From Clostridia bacterium (GTDB lineage Bacteria > Bacillota > Clostridia > Oscillospirales > CAG-272), in NCBI GenBank assembly GCA_024404655.1, contig JAKSPR010000165.1:1-6537 (forward strand): a stretch of 6,537 bases of DNA, read 5' to 3'. A model generated the notes under the pieces. The model searched no databases, was not told the origin of the DNA, and saw nothing but the letters and a program-made list of their open reading frames with translations. Position 1 is the stretch's first letter. The number at the start of each line of letters is the position of its first letter. This document shows positions 1 through 5,944 of the stretch, piece after piece. The position numbers and the translations under genes are program-made.

Positions 1-748
1 GGGGCGTATCGTCAAGAATGGCGTTATATACAGTAACAAGGTCCCAGGATTCCCGGAGTTGGGATTTTCCGTCCGAGTGCAGCAGGTATGCCGCTTTGAC
101 GGGATGGTCGTCAGACATATCGGCAAGCATTGCACCGGTCTTAATATGTTCGCCGAGTTCATAGCCGGAGAAAACCGTCGGAACTGGCATTTCCTTCACC
201 GCATAACGGGCAGAGGGAATGTCCATCAGCACATTCCATTCTGTGGAATCGGTTTTGACAAAGTCTCCGAGCATAGTGACAAACTCCGTGACATTCGCGG
301 CGATCAGTTCTTTTCCGGTCAGGGGAGAAATATCATCCGCCGGAGAACGGAGCAGATTAGCGATATTGCGCAGCGGACCGATGGCGACAAGGACGATATC
401 CTTTTTCCCGCCGTTTCCTGCCAGCGCACGGCGCAGGACGCGAACTGCATCCTCAGCCATATTCTGGGGGAGATGATGGGCTTCCACATAGGGCTTTGCA
501 TACCGCTCATAAACGGGTTCGTTCATAAAGGTTTCTTCATGCAGCATACCAACGGGTACATTGCCGTAACCAAAGAATGCGAGCTCGTTCTGCAGAAAAT
601 AGCCGCCCCAGGGGCTGCCGATACAATAGGTTGCTGCGACGATCTCCGCCTTTCCCTGCTTTGCCAGATTGCAAAGTACAGCAGCTGCGCCGACGTCATC
701 GCAATCGCCGCCCATATCCGTATCAAGAATGATTTTTTTCATAGCCAT
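1..748 (-). CDS. Nucleoside hydrolase (IunH-like), 3' end cut by window edge
   Basis: Read on the minus strand, 249 codons are open from the ATG at 748-746 to the left edge, so the C-terminus is missing. The protein begins MAMKKIILDTDMGGDCDDVG. The Asp-rich stretch at residues 9-18 (D9, D11, D15, D17, D18) is the calcium and ribose-binding signature of inosine-uridine-preferring nucleoside hydrolases, in the longer DTDxGxDCDD form. Further family marks are VAIGPLRNIANLL at 121-133, TEWNVLMD at 169-176 (the ribose-contacting E/N pair and Asp) and ESWDLVTV at 233-240, whose D236 is likely the late calcium-ligand Asp. The family hydrolyses the N-glycosidic bond of ribonucleosides to free base and ribose; the exact substrate cannot be told. 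There is no signal peptide, so it is probably a cytosolic salvage enzyme. The ATG at 748 is preferred to the one at 742 because AGGAG lies 9 nt before it. It diverges from the GH95 gene. The family call is firm and the specificity is open. Confidence 0.9.
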   Translation of the reverse strand, partial: MAMKKIILDTDMGGDCDDVGAAAVLCNLAKQGKAEIVAATYCIGSPWGGYFLQNELAFFGYGNVPVGMLHEETFMNEPVYERYAKPYVEAHHLPQNMAEDAVRVLRRALAGNGGKKDIVLVAIGPLRNIANLLRSPADDISPLTGKELIAANVTEFVTMLGDFVKTDSTEWNVLMDIPSARYAVKEMPVPTVFSGYELGEHIKTGAMLADMSDDHPVKAAYLLHSDGKSQLRESWDLVTVYNAILDDTP

Positions 749-757
749 ATCCGTGTT

Positions 758-762
758 CTCCT
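758..762 (-). promoter_or_regulatory. Ribosome binding site of the nucleoside hydrolase
   Basis: The minus strand reads AGGAG here, 9 nt before the ATG at 748 and 15 nt before the alternative ATG at 742. This decides the start in favour of 748. Confidence 0.75.
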
Positions 763-795
763 GTGACAGAAAAATTTCCAAATGGATTTGAATCT

Positions 796-824
796 ATTGT
801 ATCATGCTTTGTCCTGTTTTTCAA
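796..824 (-). promoter_or_regulatory. Sigma-A promoter of the nucleoside hydrolase
   Basis: On the minus strand there is a -35 TTGAAA (824-819), a 17-nt spacer and a -10 TACAAT (801-796) with an extended TGA just before it. Spacing and both boxes are near consensus. The start of transcription should fall near 789, giving a leader of about 40 nt. The perfect palindrome AAGATATCTT at 823-832 overlaps the -35 box. Confidence 0.8.
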
Positions 825-832
825 GATATCTT
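823..832. repeat. 10-bp palindrome AAGATATCTT, partly repeated at 858-865
   Basis: This is a perfect palindrome overlapping the -35 box of the leftward promoter. Its first eight bases, AAGATATC, recur at 858-865, 35 bp further on and shortly before the rightward -35 box at 887. The position between two divergent promoters would suit a shared operator, but the element is short and AT-rich, so chance is possible. Confidence 0.3.
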
Positions 833-886
833 CGCCTGTTTTTTGCAAAAGAACGATAAGATATCACCATTTTGCCTGTAATCGAC

Positions 887-915
887 TTGATTTCTGTCAA
901 TTTGTATGATATAAT
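887..915 (+). promoter_or_regulatory. Sigma-A promoter of the GH95 gene
   Basis: There is a -35 TTGATT (887-892), a 17-nt spacer and a perfect -10 TATAAT (910-915), with TGA at 907-909 giving an extended -10. Transcription should start near 922, leaving a leader of about 110 nt before the ATG at 1034. The sequence TATGATATAAT at 905-915 is identical to the -10 regions before the LysR gene and the kinase gene. Confidence 0.85.
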
Positions 916-948
916 AAACAAAATCAGATTGATATGCTGAAGTGCAAA

Positions 949-960
949 AGTCTGAAGACT
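949..960. promoter_or_regulatory. Short inverted repeat in the GH95 leader, possible operator
   Basis: AGTCT-GA-AGACT is a perfect 5-bp inverted repeat with a 2-bp centre, about 27-38 nt downstream of the predicted transcription start. A repressor site downstream of the promoter is plausible. I recognise no specific regulator motif, and 5-bp arms can occur by chance. Confidence 0.25.
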
Positions 961-1014
961 GAATGATATTTCTTTTAGTCAATGTTTTGGGGCTGATAAA
1001 CTCCAATTCCTATG

Positions 1015-1033
1015 AAAGGAACGGTATCCCGTT
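1015..1033 (+). promoter_or_regulatory. Ribosome binding site with small hairpin before the GH95 start
   Basis: AAAGGA at 1015-1020 is the only purine-rich site before the ATG at 1034, and its 13-nt spacing is long. The spacer is almost wholly a possible 5-bp hairpin: AACGG (1020-1024), loop TATC, CCGTT (1029-1033). Folding would bring the site nearer to the start codon. The hairpin is seen in sequence; its effect is inference. Confidence 0.45.
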
Positions 1034-3268
1034 ATGGCAAAAAAACATTCACTTATTTATCACGAAGAAGCACGCAGCTGGAACGAAGCGCTGCCGCTGG
1101 GCAACGGTCATTTCGGTGCAATGGTCGATTCCGGTGTCTCCAATGAACGTCTCTGCCTCAATGATGACACCCTGTGGTCCGGTCACCCGACCCCCGAAAT
1201 GCCCGGTGTCGATTCTTCCTATCTGCCCGAAGTCCGCAGCCTGATCAAAGAAGGCAGATATGACGAAGCGCAGGAGAAACTGTCCGCATCCATGCCCGGC
1301 GTGCTCACCCAGACCTATGTCCCGGCGGGCGTGATCGACATTTCTTATTTTTCCGGCTCCCAGACGCCCATCTCTTTCGGACGTCCGACTGAATACACAA
1401 GAGAACTTGATCTGGAAACCGCTGTTTTAACAACGGACTTCACCCTCAAGCAGAACGATGAGCCTCATGACGCCAAGGCGCACCGCACGGTCTTCATCAG
1501 TGCCGTCGATGATGTTCTTGCATACCATGCACATTTCGATGCCTGCGGTCATGTGCGCATTGCACTGAACTCCGACGTCAAAGTGGAAAACATCTCCGAA
1601 ATTGAGGACGGTGTGATCGTGCTGGACGGCATCTGTCCCTCTCACTCAGAAGAATATATTCTGAAAGCCTTTTACGGCGGCGAATCCGTGCGCTACCGCA
1701 TCGCCATGAAGATCGTGGCAAACGGCGGTCATCCGTACTTTGCAGGCGGCGCTTACTGGATTGCCTATACCCGTGATTTCACGATCTACGCAACCATTGC
1801 CACCTCTTATAACGGCTACGATAAACAGCCCGTCTCCGAGGGCAAAGAGTATAAGCAGCGCGCGCTTGATCTTCTGCACAGCGCTTGCACAAAATCCTTT
1901 GACGAACTGCTTTCCCGCCATATAGCCGAACATTCTGCGCTCTTTAACCGTGTTTCCCTGGATCTTGGCGATATGCCGGAAATAACGACCGATGAACATC
2001 TGAAACACCCGACTCCGGCGCTGGATGCACTGCTTTTTGATTTCGGACGGTATCTGCTCATCGCGGGCTCCCGTCCCGGTTCCCAGCCCATGAATCTGCA
2101 GGGTATCTGGAACGCCAATCCCATTTCTCCCTGGAACTGCAACTATACCATGAACATCAACACGGAAATGAATTACTGGCCTGCCGAGGTCTGCGGTCTT
2201 CCTGAATGTCATGAACCCATGCTGCGGCTGGTAAGGGAGCTTTCCGAACGCGGCAACTGCCTCGGTCTGCCCGGATGGGCTTCCTTCCACAATTCCGACC
2301 TGTGGCGCTTCAATCGTCCTGCGACAAAACAGCCGGTCTGGGGCTTCTGGCCTATGGGCGGTGCCTGGGCATCGAGACATCTCTGGGACCATTATCTCTA
2401 CACCCAGGACAAGGATTTTCTGAAAGAAATCTACCCGATCCTGCGCGGCGCGATGGACTTCATGCGCGCGTGGGTCGTTGAGGACGGCGAAGGTCACCTG
2501 ACCACGATTCCCTCCACTTCCCCGGAAAATGAACTGTTCTTCAAGGAAAAGCCCATTTCCACCCTGGTGGGTTCCGCCATGGACCTGACCATCATCCGTG
2601 AGCTTTGCAGAAATACCCACAAGGCGGCGGATATCCTCGGTGAGGACTTCACTCCTTATCTTGATCTGGAATCCCGTCTTGCTCCCCTCGAAATCGGTGC
2701 GGACGGACGTCTGAAAGAGTGGCACACGGAGCTTCCCGAAACGGAACCCGGTCACCGTCACGTCTCCCATCTGTACGGCGTCTATCCCTCCAAGGAAATC
2801 GTCCCCGGCATGCCCGAATGGGATGCGGCACGGAAATCTCTTGACTACCGCATGGCAAACGGCGGCGGTCATACCGGCTGGAGCAACGCATGGATTGCCT
2901 GCCTCTACGCCCGTTTCCGTGATGCCGAGTGCGCTCACGGTCATATTGACAATATGTATGCCCGTTCCATTTACCAGAACATGTTCGACGCGCATCCCCC
3001 GTTCCAGATCGACGGCAACTTCGGTATCACTGCAGCAATCTGCGAAATGCTCCTGCAGTATTCCCGCGACGAGGACGGCACCTGGGTCCTCGACCTGCTC
3101 CCCGCTCTGCCGGAAGCATGGGCAAAAGGCTCAGTCAAGGGTCTGCGCGCACCGGGCGGATTCCTTGTTTCCATAGAGTGGAACGACGGCGACGTCCGCT
3201 ATACGGTGGATAATCCCCATGACCAGCCCTACCGCGTAATACTGAAGGGAACTCCCGTCAAAGCATAA
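1034..3268 (+). CDS. GH95-family alpha-L-fucosidase-like glycoside hydrolase
   Basis: This 744-aa protein carries GH95 landmarks along its length. WNEALPLGNGHFGAMVDSGV (16-35) and LNDDTLWSG (42-50) form the N-terminal beta domain. NINTEMNYWPAE (374-385), TIPSTSPENE (491-500), HRHVSHLYGVYP (574-585) and FQIDGNFG (657-664) lie in the (alpha/alpha)6 catalytic domain. By motif, N374 and N376 match the two Asn, E498 the general acid and D660 the Asp described for Bifidobacterium bifidum AfcA, so the active site looks intact. GH95 enzymes invert and release terminal fucose, mainly alpha-1,2-linked; some members prefer alpha-L-galactose, so the substrate is not certain. There is no signal peptide, membrane segment or carbohydrate-binding module. 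It therefore probably acts in the cytoplasm on imported oligosaccharides. Its length fits a single-module GH95. It has its own promoter, and no transporter or fucose-pathway gene is visible in the window. Confidence 0.93.
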   Translation: MAKKHSLIYHEEARSWNEALPLGNGHFGAMVDSGVSNERLCLNDDTLWSGHPTPEMPGVDSSYLPEVRSLIKEGRYDEAQEKLSASMPGVLTQTYVPAGVIDISYFSGSQTPISFGRPTEYTRELDLETAVLTTDFTLKQNDEPHDAKAHRTVFISAVDDVLAYHAHFDACGHVRIALNSDVKVENISEIEDGVIVLDGICPSHSEEYILKAFYGGESVRYRIAMKIVANGGHPYFAGGAYWIAYTRDFTIYATIATSYNGYDKQPVSEGKEYKQRALDLLHSACTKSFDELLSRHIAEHSALFNRVSLDLGDMPEITTDEHLKHPTPALDALLFDFGRYLLIAGSRPGSQPMNLQGIWNANPISPWNCNYTMNINTEMNYWPAEVCGLPECHEPMLRLVRELSERGNCLGLPGWASFHNSDLWRFNRPATKQPVWGFWPMGGAWASRHLWDHYLYTQDKDFLKEIYPILRGAMDFMRAWVVEDGEGHLTTIPSTSPENELFFKEKPISTLVGSAMDLTIIRELCRNTHKAADILGEDFTPYLDLESRLAPLEIGADGRLKEWHTELPETEPGHRHVSHLYGVYPSKEIVPGMPEWDAARKSLDYRMANGGGHTGWSNAWIACLYARFRDAECAHGHIDNMYARSIYQNMFDAHPPFQIDGNFGITAAICEMLLQYSRDEDGTWVLDLLPALPEAWAKGSVKGLRAPGGFLVSIEWNDGDVRYTVDNPHDQPYRVILKGTPVKA

Positions 3269-3298
3269 TCGGTTTCTCCAGTGAATCCGACAGAAGCC

Positions 3299-3327
3299 TT
3301 GATTTCATTCATGATTTATGATATAAT
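3299..3327 (+). promoter_or_regulatory. Sigma-A promoter of the LysR-type gene
   Basis: There is a -35 TTGATT (3299-3304), a 17-nt spacer and -10 TATAAT (3322-3327) with extended TGA. It starts only 30 bp after the GH95 stop, so the regulator can be transcribed independently. Both boxes, the spacing and flanking bases match the GH95 promoter (23 of 29 positions by hand count). The predicted start is near 3334, giving a leader of about 67 nt. Confidence 0.85.
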
Positions 3328-3387
3328 GATTCTGCCGCTTCATCACGTATGAAAGAAATCGAAAAAGATTTTTGAGTAACAACCGAG

Positions 3388-3394
3388 AAAGGAG
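3388..3394 (+). promoter_or_regulatory. Ribosome binding site of the LysR-type gene
   Basis: AAAGGAG stands 6 nt before the ATG at 3401. It is a near-ideal site that supports this start. Confidence 0.8.
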
Positions 3395-3400
3395 ACTGCC

Positions 3401-4336
3401 ATGAACATTCTTCACATGAAATACGCTGCAGAGGTTGCCAAGGCCGGCTCTATCAATAAAGCTTCGGAAATTCTTCTGATCGCCCAGCCGAATCTGAGCC
3501 GCTCCATCAAAGAACTGGAAGCTGATCTCGGCATCACCATTTTCGACCGGTCTGCCAAAGGTATGGTGCTCACCCCGGAAGGCGAGGAATTCATCAACTA
3601 CGCAAACGCGATCTTAAAACAGATCAACAGCGTCGAGCAGCTCTATAAAAACGGTGTACCGATCAAGCAGCGGTTCTCCGTTTCCGTTCCCCGTGCGACG
3701 TATATCTCTGAGGCGTTTGCGCAGTTTTCCAAGAACATCACCTCTGACACGGCGGAATTGTTCTATAAAGAGACCAATTCCTCCCGTACCATCAAGAATG
3801 TTCTCTCCGACGGTTATAAGCTGGGTATCGTCCGGTATGCGGAAAACTACGACAAATACTTCAAATCCATGTTCGACGAGAAAGGTCTCACCTATGAGAT
3901 GATCGCGGAATTCCGGTATGTGATACTGATGTCCAAAGACAGTCCCCTTGCGTCGCTGCCGGAGATCCATTTCTCGGATCTTGATCATTATATCAGCATT
4001 GCCCATGCGGACCCCTATGTCCCTACCCTGCCCACCGCACAGGTCAGGCGGGAAGAACTCCCCGACACTGTCACGCGGCGCATCTTCATTTTTGAGCGTG
4101 CCAGCCAGTTTGACATTCTGTCAGAGAATCCGCAGACCTATATGTGGGTCTCCCCCATCCCCCCGCAGACACTGGAACGTTACGGTCTGACCCAACGCAT
4201 CTGCTGTGACAATGAGCGGCTTTACAAGGACTTTCTCATCTATAGAAACGACTACAAGCTGACAAAACTCGACAAGCAGTTCATCACCGAAGTTTGCATG
4301 TCCAAACGGAAATATCTGGAAGATATTCTTTTTTAG
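3401..4336 (+). CDS. LysR-family transcriptional regulator
   Basis: The 311-aa length is typical of the LysR family. Residues 1-70 form the winged helix-turn-helix, with the signature around 13-50: AKAGSINKASEILLIAQPNL, then SRSIKELEADLG and ITIFDR, with LTPEGEEF in the wing (57-64). A linker helix follows (about 65-85). From RFSVSVP (91-97) onward lies the two-lobed periplasmic-binding-protein-like effector domain. LysR proteins usually bind DNA as tetramers, respond to a small molecule and often control a neighbouring gene. Here the neighbours are the GH95 gene, which ends 132 bp upstream on the same strand, and the kinase downstream. Unlike the classic divergent layout, the gene runs parallel to both, so its target cannot be read from orientation. 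The shared promoter type with the GH95 gene is a hint only. The effector is unknown. A strong terminator follows the stop codon. Confidence 0.93.
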   Translation: MNILHMKYAAEVAKAGSINKASEILLIAQPNLSRSIKELEADLGITIFDRSAKGMVLTPEGEEFINYANAILKQINSVEQLYKNGVPIKQRFSVSVPRATYISEAFAQFSKNITSDTAELFYKETNSSRTIKNVLSDGYKLGIVRYAENYDKYFKSMFDEKGLTYEMIAEFRYVILMSKDSPLASLPEIHFSDLDHYISIAHADPYVPTLPTAQVRREELPDTVTRRIFIFERASQFDILSENPQTYMWVSPIPPQTLERYGLTQRICCDNERLYKDFLIYRNDYKLTKLDKQFITEVCMSKRKYLEDILF

Positions 4337-4344
4337 TTCTTGTA

Positions 4345-4390
4345 CGGAGTCGTCACCCGCAAAGTGTGGCGACTCCGTTTTGACTTTTTT
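4345..4390 (+). terminator. Rho-independent terminator after the LysR-type gene
   Basis: A 12-bp stem, CGGAGTCGTCAC (4345-4356) with GTGGCGACTCCG (4366-4377), contains one G-U pair and closes a 9-nt loop. It is followed by TTTT (4378-4381) and a second T run, TTTTTT (4385-4390). It begins 8 nt after the LysR stop codon and separates that gene from the kinase. Confidence 0.92.
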
Positions 4391-4431
4391 CGGGCTGTTA
4401 TATCATGATTCATATTACCGTATAACTTTTT

Positions 4432-4461
4432 TATCATATTCAAGAAAATCAAACTATGATA
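4432..4461. repeat. 7-bp inverted repeat across the kinase promoter
   Basis: TATCATA (4432-4438) is the reverse complement of TATGATA (4455-4461), with 16 bp between. The right arm overlaps the extended -10 and the left arm the -35 position, as an operator might. The region is AT-rich, so chance is a fair alternative. Confidence 0.3.
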
Positions 4462-4465
4462 TAAT
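4437..4465 (+). promoter_or_regulatory. Extended -10 promoter of the kinase gene
   Basis: A perfect TATAAT (4460-4465) preceded by TGA lies within TATGATATAAT (4455-4465). The 17-nt-spaced -35 position holds TATTCA, a poor match, so the promoter probably relies on its extended -10. The predicted start is near 4472. An ATG at 4474, in frame with the kinase, would fall at the very 5' end of this message, which argues against it as the start codon. Confidence 0.75.
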
Positions 4466-4510
4466 TATAATGTATGAATGTATCATCCATTTTCAGCCCC
4501 AAAAACAGAG

Positions 4511-4516
4511 AAGGAG
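4511..4516 (+). promoter_or_regulatory. Ribosome binding site of the kinase gene
   Basis: AAGGAG stands 8 nt before the ATG at 4525. This sets the start there rather than at the in-frame ATG at 4474, which has no such site. Confidence 0.85.
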
Positions 4517-4524
4517 ATGTTTTC

Positions 4525-5268
4525 ATGAAGCTCGACCGCGTGATTGCCGTCAGAAACAATAAGACAGTCTACCGTGACGGTGACTGCTGCATCAAGGTTT
4601 TTGACAAAGACTTCACCAAAGCCGATATTCTGAAAGAAGCCTTGATTCAGGCACGGATGGAAGAAACCTCCCTGAATGTACCTGCCGTCCGTGAAGTACG
4701 CAGACTTGGCAGCAAATGGGCCATCTTCACCGACTATGTCCGAGGCAAGACTTTGGAACGTCTGATTTCAGAGCAGCCCGTCCGCAAAAAGGACTGTATT
4801 GATCTTCTGATCCGTGTCCAGCGCGAGGTTCATTCCCTTACTTGTCCGGGAATCGAACCGCTGAAAGAAAAGCTGCACCGGAGAATCCTGCGTGCTGCGG
4901 TACTCGATGCGGAAACCAAAGAAACGCTTCTTGCAAAGCTCACAGCGCTCCCGGATGACCATAAAATCTGCCATGGTGACCTCGGTCCCGCAAACATCAT
5001 TGTCAGCGAATATGGAAAGCCCTACCTTCTTGACTGGCCTCATGCGGCCCTCGGCTGTCCCGCCGCAGATGCCGCACGCTCCTATCTCGTCTTCTGGCTG
5101 TCCGGTGATATTGACGGCGCTGAGTACTATCTGGAACGATACAGCGCCGCAAGCGGTATTCCGGCCACCGGAATCAGAGACTGGATGCCGGTCGTTGCCG
5201 CCTCCCAGTGTGCCCGCGGAAACGAAAAAGAAAGAGAATTTCTCCTGTACTGGATCAAAAATCCATAA
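4525..5268 (+). CDS. Small-molecule kinase, aminoglycoside phosphotransferase/choline kinase fold
   Basis: From the ATG at 4525 the protein has 247 residues. The N-lobe has CCIKVFDKDF (21-30), whose K24 is the likely ATP-binding lysine, and E38 as a candidate partner in the following helix. FTDYVRG (68-74) resembles the hinge. The C-lobe has HGDLGPANI (150-158), the APH catalytic loop with D152 as base and N157 as metal ligand, then LLDWPHA (168-174), whose D170 is the second metal ligand. All catalytic residues are present, so it should be an active ATP-dependent phosphotransferase. The APH superfamily includes antibiotic, choline, homoserine and sugar kinases; nothing here singles out a substrate, and a resistance role should not be assumed. 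It lacks a signal peptide and is cytoplasmic. It has its own promoter behind the LysR terminator, so it forms its own unit or heads the following one. Confidence 0.87.
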   Translation: MKLDRVIAVRNNKTVYRDGDCCIKVFDKDFTKADILKEALIQARMEETSLNVPAVREVRRLGSKWAIFTDYVRGKTLERLISEQPVRKKDCIDLLIRVQREVHSLTCPGIEPLKEKLHRRILRAAVLDAETKETLLAKLTALPDDHKICHGDLGPANIIVSEYGKPYLLDWPHAALGCPAADAARSYLVFWLSGDIDGAEYYLERYSAASGIPATGIRDWMPVVAASQCARGNEKEREFLLYWIKNP

Positions 5269-5327
5269 ATATGTTTATCCTGGTTCAGAAATCCACCCCC
5301 GCAGAATATCCCCGTTTTTCCTTCCAA

Positions 5328-5348
5328 CGGGTTTTCTCGTGAAACCCG
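5328..5348. repeat. Hairpin between the kinase and ferredoxin genes, possible weak terminator
   Basis: CGGGTTT (5328-5334) pairs perfectly with AAACCCG (5342-5348) around a 7-nt loop. An AT-rich stretch follows (5349-5370) but no real T run, so termination would be weak. It could instead be a processing site or an operator for the ferredoxin genes, whose promoter I could not identify with confidence. Confidence 0.4.
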
Positions 5349-5372
5349 ATTTATCATTATAAATAAACAACC

Positions 5373-5379
5373 GAAAGGA
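5373..5379 (+). promoter_or_regulatory. Ribosome binding site of the first ferredoxin gene
   Basis: GAAAGGA lies 10 nt before the ATG at 5390. There is no nearer alternative site. Confidence 0.7.
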
Positions 5380-5389
5380 TATCAAAGTT

Positions 5390-5629
5390 ATGAAAGTCAC
5401 AGTATGTATCGGTTCCTCCTGTCACATCAAGGGTTCCCGTCAGGTCGTTGAGCAGCTGCAGAGCCTGATTGCAGAGCACGATCTGAAAGACAAGGTCGAA
5501 CTCGCAGGTACGTTCTGCATGGGCAAGTGCCAGCAGGGTGTCTGCGTCACCGTCGATGATGTCTTCTATTCCGTCAACCCTGACGCAATAAAAGATTTCT
5601 TCGATACTGCAGTCCTCGCTAACCTGTAA
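5390..5629 (+). CDS. Thioredoxin-like [2Fe-2S] ferredoxin, first tandem copy
   Basis: This 79-aa protein is a single thioredoxin-like ferredoxin domain, related to the C-terminal domain of NuoE/HydC-type hydrogenase and dehydrogenase subunits. The cluster ligands are seen as C6-x4-C11 in VCIGSSCHIKG and C43-x3-C47 in TFCMGKC. An additional C52 lies five residues later and is absent from the second copy. The VCIGSSCH start and the short length fit stand-alone members of this family, which pass electrons to or from partner iron-sulfur proteins. No signal peptide is present. Its neighbours are a paralogue 39 nt downstream and an [FeFe]-hydrogenase-like protein, so it is probably an electron carrier or redox-sensing partner for the latter. 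Specific partners are inference. Confidence 0.88.
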   Translation: MKVTVCIGSSCHIKGSRQVVEQLQSLIAEHDLKDKVELAGTFCMGKCQQGVCVTVDDVFYSVNPDAIKDFFDTAVLANL

Positions 5630-5648
5630 GCCGCATATTCACGTTTCC

Positions 5649-5656
5649 AGAAAGGA
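5649..5656 (+). promoter_or_regulatory. Ribosome binding site of the second ferredoxin gene
   Basis: AGAAAGGA lies 12 nt before the ATG at 5669. The spacing is a little long but no other site competes. The 39-nt gap from the previous stop holds no visible promoter or terminator, which supports co-transcription. Confidence 0.65.
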
Positions 5657-5668
5657 ATAGGCAAAAAC

Positions 5669-5926
5669 ATGGTCATCGTATCTATTTGCGTCGGTTCGTC
5701 CTGCCATCTGAAGGGCGCTCCGGAAATCATTGAGCGGCTTGAAAAAGAGGTCGCTGACAACCACCTGGAAGATGAGGTCATTCTGACCGGCAGCTTCTGT
5801 ACCGGAAAATGCAACCGCGTCGGTGTAACGATCACCGTCGACGATGAGACCTTTACCGGTGTTACGGTCGAAAACTTCCGTGAATTCTGGAACAGCAAGA
5901 TTCTGTCCAGAGTAGACAATGTCTGA
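5669..5926 (+). CDS. Thioredoxin-like [2Fe-2S] ferredoxin, second tandem copy
   Basis: This 85-aa paralogue of the preceding gene is about 40% identical over the shared length by hand alignment. Cluster ligands are C7-x4-C12 in ICVGSSCHLKG and C44-x3-C48 in SFCTGKC. It lacks the fifth cysteine of the first copy and has a slightly longer C-terminus (KILSRVDNV). The fold and cluster type are those of NuoE-like [2Fe-2S] domains. It lies 18 nt before the hydrogenase-like gene with no room for a separate promoter, so the two are almost certainly co-transcribed. The divergence between the copies suggests an old duplication with distinct roles, possibly different redox potentials or partners; that is inference. 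Confidence 0.88.
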   Translation: MVIVSICVGSSCHLKGAPEIIERLEKEVADNHLEDEVILTGSFCTGKCNRVGVTITVDDETFTGVTVENFREFWNSKILSRVDNV

Positions 5927-5929
5927 TAT

Positions 5930-5936
5930 GAGGTGA
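5930..5936 (+). promoter_or_regulatory. Ribosome binding site of the hydrogenase-like gene
   Basis: GAGGTGA, 8 nt before the ATG at 5945, sits entirely within the 18-nt gap after the second ferredoxin gene. An ATG overlapping this site (5928) runs into a stop after two codons and is not the start. Confidence 0.75.
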
Positions 5937-5944
5937 CAACTGAT

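Noticed and set aside
59..766. A 235-codon open frame on the plus strand
   Set aside because: It runs opposite the nucleoside hydrolase, whose DTDMGGDCDD and GPLRN motifs, ribosome binding site and promoter fix the minus strand as coding.
963..1244. A 93-codon frame starting in the GH95 leader
   Set aside because: It has no ribosome binding site and overlaps the GH95 gene in another frame, and its product looks like out-of-frame translation.
1646..2995. A 449-codon open frame on the minus strand inside the GH95 gene
   Set aside because: It lies wholly opposite a gene with clear GH95 motifs, shows no recognisable family of its own and has no supporting context. Codon bias of the GC-rich sense gene explains it.
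3269..3288. Possible terminator just after the GH95 gene
   Set aside because: The best pairing (CGGTTTC with GAATCCG) has a mismatch and no T run follows, so I do not call it.
3349..3375. An 8-codon upstream reading frame (MKEIEKDF) in the LysR leader
   Set aside because: It has no ribosome binding site, no repeated regulatory codons and no attenuator structure beside it, so it is probably chance.
4474..4524. Seventeen extra N-terminal codons for the kinase from the ATG at 4474
   Set aside because: That ATG lies within about 2 nt of the predicted transcription start and has no ribosome binding site; the ATG at 4525 has AAGGAG at 8 nt.
4525..5268. Calling the kinase an antibiotic resistance gene
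   Set aside because: Only superfamily motifs are visible; the fold is shared with metabolic kinases, and no mobile element or resistance context is present.
5334..5363. Promoter for the ferredoxin genes with -10 TATAAA at 5358-5363
   Set aside because: The 17-18-nt-spaced -35 position (TCTCGT or TTCTCG) is far from consensus and lies in the hairpin; there is not enough to call it.
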